64,000 nucleotides of DNA from Whalleya microplaca (GCA_022497155.1 MU385731.1:372001-436000), one strand, 5' to 3'; positions 21,719 to 33,681 are shown, counted from the first letter of the stretch. The notes: generated from the sequence alone by a model not told the origin. Made by a program: numbers and translations.

Positions 21719-24700
21719 ATAATTTTATATCCCTTTTTTTTAAATATATTTATTTTAAAAATTCTAGTTTTATATAAGCTTTAATATATTAAATATATAA
21801 CGTTAATTAGCTAGTTGTAATTATTAAAAACGCTTTACGCTCGGTTTATATTAAATTAAATTTCCTTTTCGCTATTTTTTCTTTCTTTCGGGTAATTCCT
21901 TAGTTTTTTTACTTTTTATAAATATAATAATCTTTTTATTTTATAGTAGCTAAATTTTTTATTAATACTAAAAATATATATTTCTATAATTATATCGTTA
22001 TTCCGATTTATATTTCCAAGTTTTTAAAACTTACCGGGAACTTTAGTTTACATATTATTTCCACTTTATTAATAATTATTACAATATTAAATCCGTTTAT
22101 TAAAAATCCCAATAGCTAAACTATATTATATCTTATAAAAAAATTAATTAAAAATAAAATAATTTCTATATTTTAAAAAGGCTATAATACTTTTTTTACG
22201 TACGTTAAATATTCTTTTATTATTTAACTAAGAATAACTATATCGGTTATATATATTTTATATAATTTTTATATAATTAAAATATTTAGTTTATAAATTT
22301 TTAAATATAAAAGAACTACTTTTAAAGTTTATTAATATTACGTTAAAACGCTTTAGTTTTTTTTTAAAAAAATATAATTACTATTTTATTTTTATATAAA
22401 CTATATATTAAAAACTAATAAAAAAGCTTTTACTATTAATTATTATTACTTTTATTTTACCTTTAATATTTATAATAATATTTTTAATAAGATATAAAAT
22501 ATATATTTAATACTCCTAGATTATTTAAGGGTTAAAAATTAATAACTACTTTTTTTTTTATTCCGTTTATTATATGCTATATAATAAATAATAAGTAGCT
22601 GAAAAAATTAAGTTCTTTTATTTAATTTAATTTACCTTAGTTATATATTTTATTATATATTTTATTTAAAAACTCTAAATTTTTTAAGCCTAATTTATAT
22701 ATCCTAATCCGGAATTTTTATTTTTATTACTTATTTATTAAGTCGATTTTTATTTTCTCGCTTTTTAATATTTTAATAATATGGTAACTTTTTAAATATT
22801 AAACTTTTTTAGGATTTTTTTAATATATTTTATATATTTATATCTATATTTTAAATATATACTTTATTTTTAAATAATATAAATAAAATATTTTCGGGTT
22901 TTAATAGTTTTTTTTCGGTCGGTTTAAAAAAATACTTAACGTTTAAATATTTACTATCGGATTTTTTTTTTCCGCTTTATATTCGGATTTTCCCTTTTAT
23001 TTTAAATATTAAGCTTTTACTTTAATCTTTTCGGCTTATTCGGCTAAAAATATTTAAAATAAATCGTTTATTAAATCGAACTTTTTCGATATATAAATGC
23101 CTTCCGAGTTATTATTAGTTCGAAATTTTTCTGCTATATTTAAATTTATAATAAAGTATTTTTTATTATCCGCGTTTTAAATCGTTTTTATTTAAAGGTT
23201 TTTTTTAGTTTTATTAATTTATCGGATTTATTAATTACCGGAATAACTTTAGCCGTTTTAATATTTATTAGCGTATTTAATCCGCTAAAATATAATAATA
23301 AAAAATAGTATTTCCGGCTATTATTATAGTTATTTTTTATAGGTAAATTTATATATTAAACCGGTATAATTACTTTATTTTTAAAAAGATTATTACGTTT
23401 TATATTATTATTATTTTTTTGTTAATCGGCTTTATAATTTTATAAATACTAATTAAAATTTCCGCGTTTTAATATAACTTTAAACCTATTTTTAGTTAAA
23501 ATAATTTATTATTACTTTATTAAAATACAATTATTTATTTTTAAATAAAAAATTTAATTATAAATTAATATAAACTTAAGTTTTTATTAATATTAAATAT
23601 TTTTTTTAAACATATTAAGATTTTAAAATTAAAAAAGGCGTAGTTATTAAAGACCATATTTTTTTAATACCGAATATGTTATATTATCCGGAAATCATTT
23701 TATAATTTTCGGTTCCCGATATTAGTTATTTTTAATTTATTATTATTCCGGATATTTTAATATTTCCGTATATTAAATAACTTTTTAAATTCTTTTTAAA
23801 CGTTATATTAAAATATAAATATATATATTTTCTCCGTTCCGTTTTTTAGCGTTTTAAAAATAAAAAATATATTTCGATTATTTTAATAAATATAAAATTA
23901 TTTATTACTTTTTTTAAGTTTTAGTTTAAAATTTTTTTATATATCTAATATATTTATTTCTCAATTCGAAAATTTATTTATATTTCTGATAAATTTATTA
24001 ATTTTAAGGTAAAATAAAATTAAAATATTTTTTAAAAAACCAGCGATATAAATAATATTATTCTTATTATTTACGTAATATTTGTTATTTTGTTATCGGA
24101 AAAATTTTTTAATAAAAAATAACTTTTATTTTATAGCTAGCTTTTTCTTTCCTACTTTTTATTATTATTTTTAATAATATACGTTTTATTATTCAATTTC
24201 CCGTTACCGGCGTAAATTTATTTATTTTATTAATATCGGCTATCGAAACCTTTCCTATAAAAAGAGTTTTTTTTATTTGCGGTATAATTTGCGAAAATTC
24301 CGGAAAAGTTTAATTCGGTTATTTTAATATAAGCGGTTTTAGCCTTTTAGCCTTCTTTTATATAAATCTTTATAGCTATAACTATAGCTTTAATATTTAT
24401 AGTTTTAATAATTATTACGGTTTTAATATTTATAGCTATATTTTCCTTTATAAAAAGCTATTTTAATATTTTATTTTTCTATAGGCTTTATTATATAATA
24501 GGCGGGAATAAAAACTAAAAAGGCTTTTTAAATAAACGCGCGGTTATTTGTTTGCGGTAATATAATATTACTATTAAAAGGTCTCTCGTTAATAAAGCGG
24601 GAATAGATTTAAATATCCGGCTTTAAATCTTTCGAAATTTTTTTATATAAACGAAAAGTATTCCGGTATATACTCGCTTTTTTGTTTAAATAGTTTAAAA

Positions 24701-25420
24701 AATCTTTTAATCGAAAGCCGGACCTTTTATTTAAGCGGATGATTAATTGTTTTAATAATAAATATAATTTATGATAAACTTCCGTTATTTATTAAAAAAA
24801 GTAATTTTTTTGCCGCTTTAATATATCGGATAATTTTAATAGCCTAAAAGCGAACCGGTTTTTCGGTAAATATATAGTTTTTATATATATATTTTCCGGT
24901 TTTTTAAATAAATAAAAGCTTTTAATACTGGCATTTTAAATTTAGTAATTATTTTAGCTAAAGTTATATTAAGATCCGCTAATATTAGTTAGTATATTTG
25001 CGGAAAGTTTTCTATAGTTTATTAAGCTTAAGCGGTTTTTTATAATAGTTAAAAAAAGTTTCTTAAATAAACATTTTTTAATAAAATTTTAGGCATATTT
25101 ATTAATATTAATTATAAATAAAAATATTTTTAATAAATATTTTAGCCGATTTAAATATAATCGCTTTTATTAAAAAATAAATTAGTATATAAATTAAAAA
25201 AACCGATTTAATATAACTTTTATTTATAGGTAAAATTTTAGCGATTTTAGGAATTTTCTTATAATTTAAATACTAACGTTACGTTTTTAGTAGCTTTTTA
25301 AACGGGATTTTTATAACTATTTTTTAAGATTATTTACGCCTTAGTTATTAGTGTTTCTTACTTTTTATTTTAATATATTACGGTTTAGTTCCGGAATATA
25401 TTATTTGCTAAAGTTAGATT
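21719..25420. other. RIP-degraded DNA without a recognised element
   Basis: About 3.7 kb of AT-saturated sequence with no open frame, no LTR pair and no polymerase motif I can read. The density of TTAT/ATAA words is as high as anywhere in the block. It is probably an older element, possibly the one that carried the hexapeptide repeat that follows. Confidence 0.5.
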
Positions 25421-25429
25421 ATTTATTAA

Positions 25430-25670
25430 ACATACGCTAATTATTAATAGTAAATTATCTCTTAAAACTGGATTATTTTTTAGGACTAAATTATCTCTTA
25501 AGATTAAATTATCTTTTAAAATTAAATCATCCTTTAAGATTAGATTATTTTTTCGGACTAGATTATTAAGTAAGACTAAATTATTTTTTAAAACTAGATT
25601 ATTTATTAGCAGTAAACTATTTATTCGGTATAAGCTGTTTATTAAGATTATTTTATCGCTTAAAAATAGC
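25430..25670 (-). repeat. 18-bp minisatellite coding a leucine-rich hexapeptide (minus strand)
   Basis: About a dozen degenerate 18-bp units are visible, for example ATTAAATTATCTTTTAAA on the plus strand. Every unit stays in the same frame on the minus strand and reads [DN]-N-L-[VI]-L-[KR], giving stretches such as DDLILKDNLILRDNLVLK. There is no stop in the repeat on that strand for about 60 codons, unusual here. The same bases read on the plus strand give a Lys/Leu/Phe-rich frame, so the coding strand is inferred from regularity of the minus-strand hexapeptide. Flanking sequence is decayed and the parent gene is unknown. Confidence 0.6.
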
Positions 25671-26734
25671 TTTTTTAAGTTAAGCTAAAAGGTTAGCAAT
25701 TTATATTTATTATTATTTAATTATAAAAATAAGTTTACCCTTAATTTTAAAATTACTAAAATATTATTTAAACCGGAAATAATAAACTAATTTATATTTT
25801 TAAAACGTTTTATTAAAAGGGATTTTTTATGTTTTATAAATCCGAATTTTCTTCATTTAAGCGTTTTTAAAGTTTATAAACTATTATTTATTTCTCGCTA
25901 TATTTTTTATAAGTTTTTATTTCTTAAACGATTCGGTTATATATATTTTATATAAAAAGTCTTTAATTTTGTTTTTCCGAAATCCCTAATTAGGATATAT
26001 ATAATATTACTTTATTAGAATTTTATTTAAAAATTTATTAGTTTAATATCTACTATATTAAATAAGGTTTTTAAAGTATTTGTTTTAACCTTTTAGTTTT
26101 TTTTACTAGTTAAGCTGGTTAAACTAGCCTATTTTAATTTTTCGTAAATCTTTATATAATTGCGACTATTTTTTAGTTTAAATATTTAATTTAAGTAAAA
26201 CTATTATTATTTAAGTTTATTATAAAGTTTAAAACGGCAAAGTAATTTTATATTTTTATTTATTTTTATTATTACTATTTTTTATATAGATTAAAGTTTC
26301 CGATTAAGTTTATATTATATATAGCGAGAGGTTTTTTTCCAGCTATTATTCCGGTTTTTTTCGAGCTAAATAAGCGGGATAAAATAACTCCTAAAAATAA
26401 AAATAACGATTTAAATCTGACAGGATTATAATTAAAGAAATAAAAAAAATCGAAAATATATTTACTGATATTATCGATTTCGGTTTATATAATTAAAGAA
26501 CTGTTTTAATTATTCCGAGTAATAAAATAATAGCTTTTTTATAAACGTAAAAAACCGGATAAAGATAAAAAATAAGGGATAAAATAAAAGGTAAGGAAAA
26601 AATAAACGTTTAATATACAAGTATAATAGCGCGTAATTTTAAGTAGGAAAAAAAATTATTAATAATTAATAATAAGCTATTAAAGATATATAGTTTTATA
26701 TAGTTTTTATTTTAGCGAAATAGGTATTACTACT
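25671..26734. other. RIP-degraded DNA
   Basis: AT-saturated sequence without open frames or readable motifs. Nothing else is seen. Confidence 0.6.
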
Positions 26735-26861
26735 TATAATGGTAGATTATAAGGCGATATTTAAGATATATATTATTAATAATCTCTTTAAAACTAATAG
26801 TCATAAAAGACAGCTATTTAAAAACGGAAGATCCGTTTTAGCTTATGGGGCGTTCTTAATA
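26735..26861 (+). mobile_element. Solo LTR-like repeat, 127-bp family, copy 3 (RIP-mutated)
   Basis: This is collinear with 7,973-8,099 and 19,206-19,354 in the same orientation. The expected TGTGACGG start is TATAATGG and the expected CCTAACA end is CTTAATA, each explained by transitions. It retains AGACAGCTATTTAAAAACGG and GGGGCGTTCTTAATA. It lacks the 22-bp duplication of the 19,206 copy. Flanks CTACT and AAAAT do not match, so no target-site duplication remains. The MITE-like element begins about 6 bp farther right. Confidence 0.7.
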
Positions 26862-26867
26862 AAAATG

Positions 26868-27305
26868 GCGCGTGTTATAATAAGTATATATTACTAAAAA
26901 TTATAAGGTGAGAAGTAAAAAGTCAGCTAACTATTATATAATAGTCTAATTTAAAAAAACCTCCTTACTTAATTACTTAAGCTATTTAATTAAATATATA
27001 GTTTAACAAGTTACGTATGCGGGGCTTAGGGTATTTTACAGCTTATAAGGCCTTATAACACCTTATAAGGCTTATGCCGTAACACTTACGCGGTGTTATA
27101 AAGCATTATAAGCTATATAGTTATAAAACACCTCATTAAACCCTTTATATATAACATATTAAACTATATACTTAGTTAAATAACTTAGGTAATTAAGTAA
27201 GGAGGTTTTCTTAAATTAAAGTTATTACATAGCTAATTAGCTAACCTTTTACTCCTTACTTTATAATTTTATAATAATACACACTTATTACTTAACACGC
27301 GCCGC
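26868..27305. mobile_element. MITE-like element with arms of about 170 bp
   Basis: The left arm starts GGCGCGTGTTATAATAAG and the right arm ends CTTATTACTTAACACGCGCC. The reverse complement of the right arm aligns with the left arm over some 165 bases with roughly four in five positions the same, including the exact words AACCTCCTTACTTAATTAC and TATATAGTTTAA. Between the arms is a shorter region with TTATAAGGCCTTATAA, itself palindromic. A single transcript could fold into one long hairpin. No coding capacity. Another half copy is at 4,268-4,515. Target-site duplication was not identified. Confidence 0.72.
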
Positions 27306-29141
27306 CTTTTTCCTTAAGCCGTTATAAAAGTTATAATTTAAATCGATATAATACGGGATTAAAGCAAACTTTAAATAAGTAATTAAAACTTATTAAAATT
27401 TTTATTTCTATATAATAATAAAAATATCCGTTTTACTTATAATGCGAATAAACTTATTTTTAAAGGTATTAAAATCGGTATTAGGTATTATTTTTATATT
27501 ATAAAGTTCCGTTTTTACTTTTTTAAATTAATTGCGATTAAAATACTACTAATATAAACGGGTAAGTAAAATTTTTATATTTATAATTTTATTCGGGTAC
27601 GGTTTTCGGAAATAAAGTCGGAAATTTTTAACTATATTATCTTTTAATTAAAATCGCATTTCGGCAAGTTTTATATAATTAAAATCGAAATAATTTACGT
27701 TAATAATTAGTTTATTTTATATTTAAATATATTAATTTTTAAACCTTACGGTATTTTTATCGGGATTATTATAAAAGTTAGGCATATTAATTTTAATATT
27801 TTTTAAATTTAAAAATAAATATAGTAATTATTATATTAATTTTATAAAAGCGGTTTTTTAATTTTACCATTTTATAGTCGCGATTTTTTAATTATTTATT
27901 TTATTTATTATAATATTTAATTTTAATTTAAAAACGGGAATATTATTATTTATATTAAAGTTTAAATAGTAAAAATAATGTAAAAAATTAAAATTAAATA
28001 AGTTAAGATTATTATTAGGAAAATTTCTTTTAGTAATTTTACTTGCGGCGAGTCAATATATAAGTGGATTAAAAGCAAGTAAATTACCCGATTTTTAGCG
28101 GCTTATATTGTATTGCGAGATAAGTATAATTAAATTAAATAATCGTTTAGATTTTTTTAATTTATGTTTAAATAACTATAATATTTTATTACAAATTTTA
28201 TTTTCTCGATTATTTTAAATAAATAATTGCTTAAATTAATAAGTCCGTTTCCCGAAATACTTAATAGTTTTATATAAAACGTTTATATTATAAAGTAATA
28301 TTTTTATAACTTTTAATAATAAATTTATTTATTTATTATACATTATTATTATAATATTATATATTTTAAATTTATCGAAAAATATAACCGGGAATTTTAA
28401 GAAAGTTTTTAAAAAGCTATTATAATTAACCGTACCTTTATAATTAAGCTAAGTTATAATGCTTTCGGTATTTAATAGCTAAAATAAAAAAGTAAGCTTA
28501 GCCGGTTATTTATTATATTTAGTTGCGATTATTTTTATTCGCCTTTATAAATTAATATTTTACGCTTTTAAATTAATATCTATAGTTAATTAAGTTATTT
28601 TAGGTATAAAAGGTTTAAAAAGTTTTTACGTATCGGTTATTATTATATTATTATTTATATTGTTTTTTTTATATAATTATAATATTTTAATCGGGATAAA
28701 AAAGAATTTAAAACATTCGATATATTAATACGGATTAGCGCGTTAGCTTAATAAAATCCGCTTATCGATTAGCATTAAAGAAATTGCCCTTTATATTACT
28801 TTTTAAAATCGGATTTACTTACGCGTATTTTAAATAGCTTTATTAATTTAAGTAACGCGTATAATAACTACGGTTATAAGTATTAGGTTTAATTTAAATT
28901 ATTATCCCGGCATAACTGCCGCGAACTCGGGTTATTTAAGGTATAATATAATAGGGATTTTTTATCGCTAATATTATTTAAGTTTAAGTTTAAGTTAATA
29001 AGGCTATAAAACGATTTAAAATCGGCTTTAAAATAAAGTCGGACTAAGGATTATATATAAATACGTAAAAAATAAAATAACTAATTAATTTATTAAAATA
29101 TTTTAAAAAATTTTAAGCTATAATAAATAATTTCAATATTA
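27306..29141. other. RIP-degraded DNA
   Basis: About 1.8 kb of AT-saturated sequence with scattered GC words; no open frame, LTR or motif that I can name. Confidence 0.6.
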
Positions 29142-29349
29142 TATTATATATTATAAGGGTTAAAGTAGCTTAGCGACTTAATTTTTATATATTTTATATA
29201 ATATTAAAATAAAGGAAAAAGAAAGGAATTTAAGTTAAAAAGTCGGCCGAGAAATTTATTATATATATTAAGTGTAAAGCTTGAGTTATGATTACGTAGC
29301 GCGCACGAACTACACCTTAAATCCTATGTTTAATTTTTATGTTATAATA
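29142..29349 (+). mobile_element. RIP-mutated copy of the 211-bp LTR-like family
   Basis: This is collinear with 15,645-15,855. The start TGTCACGTGTTACAAGGG of the intact copy appears here as TATTATATATTATAAGGG, and the end GCCATAACA as GTTATAATA, all by C-to-T or G-to-A changes. Conserved blocks include AGTCGGCCGAGAAATTTA and GCGCACGAACTACACCTTAA. No target-site duplication is recognisable. Confidence 0.78.
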
Positions 29350-29535
29350 ATTTTAATATTATATAAAATATATAAAAATTAAGTCGTTAAATTACTTTAA
29401 CTTTTATTACACGTAATAATTAACTTAAATTTATATTTAATATATATAAAAAACTTTTTTTATTTGTTAAGTTATATTTTTAAATAAAACATATAAAAAT
29501 GAAATTATTAAGTTAATTTACTTTTTATAATACGT
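29350..29535 (-). repeat. Inverted end fragments of the 211-bp family
   Basis: Read on the minus strand, 29,350-29,418 repeats the first 70 bases or so of the adjacent 29,142 copy (GTTAAAGTA...TTAACGAC... AATTTTTATATATTTTATAT) in inverted orientation. A second, shorter, more diverged copy of the same end is near 29,495-29,532. The arrangement gives a local head-to-head palindrome and may come from rearranged tandem or nested insertions. Confidence 0.55.
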
Positions 29536-29649
29536 AATAATAAGTTTTTATAATATATATATTAACACGTTATTAACTTTTAAATATAATTTAAATATAA
29601 TTTAAATAAACTTTAATTTTATAATCGTGAAATAATTATACGTGGCGTA

Positions 29650-31394
29650 TATTTCCCATTACCACACTTTTTAATTATTAATGTTATTAATAATATAGTA
29701 CACTAGTGACGCCTAAAGACATCTTCATAAGAATCACGGGACAAAACTAGTCTACGATAGTAAGACATGGTGAAATTAGGGGCAAGAGCGACCTAGTGCT
29801 TCTTTGGTTATAACAAACATTGCCTAGATATACAGACAATTGACTAGTCGTAGTACACTCTCTGTGGAAGGGTTTTGTACCAAACTTCGCAATTTGGTTG
29901 ACCGACTCTAGTTGCTTTTTTAATGGCCCACAGGCGATAGAAAGGCTTCGGTGCTTATTGGAACTACCGCTCAATTATGTTCATTATATTTGTTTGAATG
30001 TAGCAAACCCATCGACAACACAAAGCCCGTGCCAAGTTGTCAATTTCAAACAAGCTATTAGCGTTAGTATTAGATGGTTGACAACAAACATGACACTAGC
30101 TCTCTTGCGAGTATTGCCTCTATCAATAACAATACACGAGACTTAAAGCTGGCTGGCATGACTACGTTATATGCTAGTCCGTATACTTGGCACAGGCCTT
30201 CAATAGGCTACCTAGATATATTGCTATATCTCGAAACACATGGGAACAACTCTTGTTTGAAACAACTAGTCTATGACATTATTGAAAGTACCTAGCTATC
30301 AAGACCTTAACTATGGTTTGCTCGTTTAAAAAAAATTGAATTCAGATCAGCATTGCCTTTATCTACAAACAAGAAGAAAGTTTGGGGCTTTTTAAGATTA
30401 GTACAAAATAATATATGATATGATATATAACTGGTGCTTGAAAGTATATGTCCTTATCATCCCTAGCAAAGCTGTTAGACATGTAAGAGTTATGTTAATA
30501 CTCTCTTATCAACGGAGGCTCTGTACAAATGTGACAGATGACCAAGGATACGTTGCCTGGCTGGTAGAGATAGGAGCACATGCCGTCTTAGGACTAGTGG
30601 GTAAAAAATCTACCCAAGAGGAAAAGAAGCCGGTGTTCGAAATTGGGGCTAGCTCATAACCTAAGGATTGTCCTGGGAAAGCCACCCTATTTTACCAGCC
30701 GTGTATTTTCATTGCAATTTCTATTGTGACACCTGATGAGATCCAACCAACACCGTAGGCGGCCGTTCAAGCCCGGTGTTCCGGAGGACTGTAATAGCTA
30801 TCAACATGTGTTGGTCGACTAGTGATCGGGGCATTCTAGAATGCTTCTGCCAAAGTTTGTCACTGCCAGTGCTGATCCACGTAGGTCGATCTTGGTAGAT
30901 GGGGGGACACGGAACATGGCGATGCTGCGCTCCAGACTTTTCGGGGCTCGACCCGAGCCTGAGAAGCTACTGCGTACTCCGTACTGTTGAGATCAAAGTG
31001 GCGCCCCGAATAGGCAGCCCAGAACCATGTCCAAAGCTAGGGGCGAATTGATAAGAGATCCTCGGCTGGCTATTATCCCATCTGATTTGATGTAGTTGTG
31101 AGCTACTGGCCAATGTTAGCAAGAGTTGACATCTTTACTCATCCCTTCACTAGCTTTTAATCCAGCCTAACTCGCGTGGCGTGCGGCTAGGGCTGCTAGG
31201 ACCCTGTTCTTCGCGTTATTTGCTGGGCGCGCATAGAATCTTTATATATTTTACCAGTCATTGCCCGTCCCAATTCTATCTTATGCGGTGGGTTTGAAGA
31301 GCTGCTGTGTGCGTCCATCTTGCCACGGCTGCCCCCCCCCCTCCTTACAACTGCGTACAGTCTTTCTCCCGTATAAGTCAAAGTTATGGCCGGC
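29650..31394. other. Transition zone and upstream region of the purine permease gene
   Basis: Base composition returns to normal from about 29,650. Several open frames of 60-85 codons overlap on both strands between 29,747 and 30,659, but none has a recognisable domain and none joins into a gene by plausible introns, so I call none. The words TTTGTTTGAA and TTCAAACAAG occur several times in either orientation between 29,988 and 30,265. From about 30,700 the sequence is GC-richer and is likely the promoter of the permease gene; it contains TGATAAG near 31,049, a GATA-factor type site, and the inverted repeat GGCTCGACCCGAGCC (30,945-30,959). Confidence 0.55.
30941..30959. promoter_or_regulatory. 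Inverted repeat upstream of the permease gene
   Basis: GGCTCG and CGAGCC are separated by three bases, and the segment also contains TCGG and CCGA half-sites in the outer part (TCGG at 30,941, CCGA at 30,953). Zn2Cys6 regulators bind such CGG-containing inverted repeats; the purine regulator UaY of Aspergillus is described with TCGG-N6-CCGA, while here the spacing is eight. It sits about 435 bp before the start codon. Function is inference only. Confidence 0.3.
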
Positions 31395-33681
31395 ATGGGG
31401 TGGGTTCACGGTACCAATACCAGGATAGCGAAAAGCCCGGTCGGACGATGGTTCAAGCTCGAGGGCTCCGGTCATGTAAGTTAACGAATTGGCATAAATT
31501 TCCAGTCACTAACGACGCTTCTGCGTTCGGTAACAGCCCAAGGAGCGCAAAGGTTCCTTCTTCTTCACTGAGCTCCGCGCTGGTATCGCTGCCTTCTTTG
31601 CCATGGCCTACATTATCGCTGTCAATTCTAGGATTGTAGCTGACACTGGTGGTATGCTTCTCATCGAGTCCCTGGATGAAACTTCCCACGGCGCTAATTG
31701 TGAGGAGGCACCTGTATTTGTAATGGCAGCCCGGACGATCTTACTTGCGCGGCGAATGAGGAGTACCTCCTGTGTGCTGCCGAAATCAAGCGTGACCTTG
31801 TAACGGCCACCGCAGCCATTTCTGCGTTGACATCCTTTGCAATGGGATTATTCGCGAATCTGTAAGCCTCCTTCGAACTACGATATTGAAAACCGATAGC
31901 TAAAGCTCTTATAGCCCGGTCTCCCTGGCACCCGGAAGTGAGTAGCATCTAGAGTCCCTTGTCATCCGTCCTGGTCTGTTTCAGGGGCAAGATTCCCCGG
32001 TTGGGGTATACTCGGGAGTTAAAGGCTCCCCAATCAGATGCTAGAACCGTCAAACTATCTGGAAAGAAAGAAGACTGACTCTCGATGCTGGTAGTGGGTC
32101 TAAATGCGTATTTCGCATACACTGTATGTGCGCCTTGAGTTTTCGTTCTGCTCGGTGCTAGCTAGCCAGCAAAAATGACTAACTTCGAAAGGTGGTGGGG
32201 ATACGCGGCACTGGTTCTGTCCCTTACTCGGTTGCCCTTACGGCAATATTCGTCGAGGGATGGGTATTCTTCGCTCTTGCCCTATTCGGCATGCGACAAT
32301 GGCTCGCGCGCGCCATTCCGCGATCGATCAAACTCGCTACGAGCGTAGGCATTGGCCTCTTCCTGACTTTGATCGGCTTTACATACAGCGAGGGTATCGG
32401 TCTATTGACCGGTGCTCAAGACACGCCACTCGTGTTGGCTGGATGCACCTCTGACTTGCTAGACCCGGTGACGGGTCTCTGCCCGGATGGAGCGAAGATG
32501 CGCAATCCAGCGCTGTGGATTGGTATTTTCTGCGGTGGTGTTCTGACGGTGCTTCTGATGATGTATCGTGTCAAGGGAGCCATTATTGCCGGAATTCTAC
32601 TTGTTAGCATCATTTCCTGGCCACGGACAACTGCCGTTACATACTTCCCGTACACAACCGTGGGCGACGACGCCTTTGACTTCTTCAGGAAAGTGGTCGA
32701 CTTCCACAAGATCGGCAAGACCCTGGCCGTCCAGCAGTGGGACATTTCAGAGTATGGCGGCCAATTCGGACTCGCCTTCATTACTTTCCTCTACGTAGAC
32801 ATTCTGGACTGCACGGGTACTTGTACGTATATTCCAGACTTTTCGTTGCCCCTTTTGCTCGTGCTTCCCGGTCTGAGCCCATTTGTAAACACTTATGTCG
32901 GGCCCCGCGACTCCAAACGTTATAGAGGATTTCGGCGGATAGCCATGCTAACTCTGGATAATCAGTGTATTCAATGGCCCGTTTTGCCAATGTGATGGAT
33001 CCAGTCACGGAGGACTTTGAAGGTTCGACCGTCGCATACATGGTCGACGCCATTGGTATTTCTATCGGGTCACTCATGGGTTGCCCTCCGGTGACTGCCT
33101 TCGTCGAATCTGGTGCCGGTATCTCGGAAGGAGGCAAAACGGGACTAACATCAATGACTACGGGCATATGCTTCTTTATCTCCATCTTCTTCGCGCCGAT
33201 ATTTGCCTCGATCCCGCCGTGGGCGACCGGCTGTGTACTGGTCTTGGTCGGATCAATGATGATGCAAGCAGTCACAGAGATCAACTGGAGGTACCTTGGA
33301 GACGCGGTACCTGCCTTCGTCACCATCGCTGCCATGCCGTTTACTTACAGTATCGCCGATGGCCTTATTGCTGGGATCTGCTTGTACATCACGCTTAACA
33401 CGTCCGTGTGGTTGATTGAGAAGGCATCTGGAGGCCGCATCGTCCCGCCGAACAAGGCACAAAAAGACCACTGGACCTGGAAAGTCAAGGGTGGTGTTTT
33501 GCCACCTTGGATGATGCGCCTTGCCAGGGGCAAGAAGGACTTCTGGCGTGATCCTTCGACGGTCACTGACTCGGCGTCTGACACGTTAGGCGAAGAGAAG
33601 ACCGCGAACCGTAAGTCGAGGGAATCTGGGAGAGAGACACCCAAAACTGTCCCCATTCAGACCCAGGAGAAGCTCGCTTGA
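31395..33681 (+). CDS. azgA: AzgA-type hypoxanthine-guanine permease
   Basis: This is a purine-proton symporter of the AzgA branch of the NCS2 family, acting in the plasma membrane to import hypoxanthine, guanine and adenine. My gene model has seven exons: 31,395-31,475; 31,537-31,651; 31,708-31,861; 31,915-31,937; 32,095-32,123; 32,192-32,822; 32,966-33,681, giving 582 residues, close to the family's usual 580. The joined protein starts MGWVHGTNTRIAKSPVGRWF and contains ERKGSFFFTELRAG, LPVSLAPGMGLNAYFAYTVV across three splice junctions, and the transport signature ESGAGISEGGKTG near residue 392. Splice phases all agree. Two exons are only 23 and 29 nt long. No stop or frameshift is seen although the gene is 1.7 kb from the RIP block. 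The C-terminal tail is hydrophilic. Family assignment is strong; substrate range is inferred. Confidence 0.93.

Larger units (their letters stand above)
1..29650. other. AT-rich RIP-mutated transposon block
   Basis: The whole stretch is very AT-rich, dominated by TA-containing words, and almost every frame is closed by stops; the longest open frames are under 90 codons. Related repeats inside it differ mainly by C-to-T and G-to-A changes, and RT catalytic Asp codons have become Asn codons, which is what repeat-induced point mutation produces. No intact gene is visible. The block ends near 29,650, where composition changes within about 100 bases to that of ordinary DNA. It probably is constitutive heterochromatin; that part is inference. 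Only short patches (for example around 2,640-2,760, 3,480-3,720, 8,440-8,570, 15,645-15,855, 19,206-19,354 and 20,440-20,630) keep a more balanced composition. Confidence 0.93.

Noticed and set aside
25430..25670. CRISPR-like array
   Set aside because: The units are 18-bp, contiguous and degenerate without spacers, in a eukaryotic genome; it is a minisatellite.
31300..33681. Permease gene regarded as a frameshifted pseudogene
   Set aside because: The apparent frame changes are all explained by six introns with good splice sites and consistent phase.
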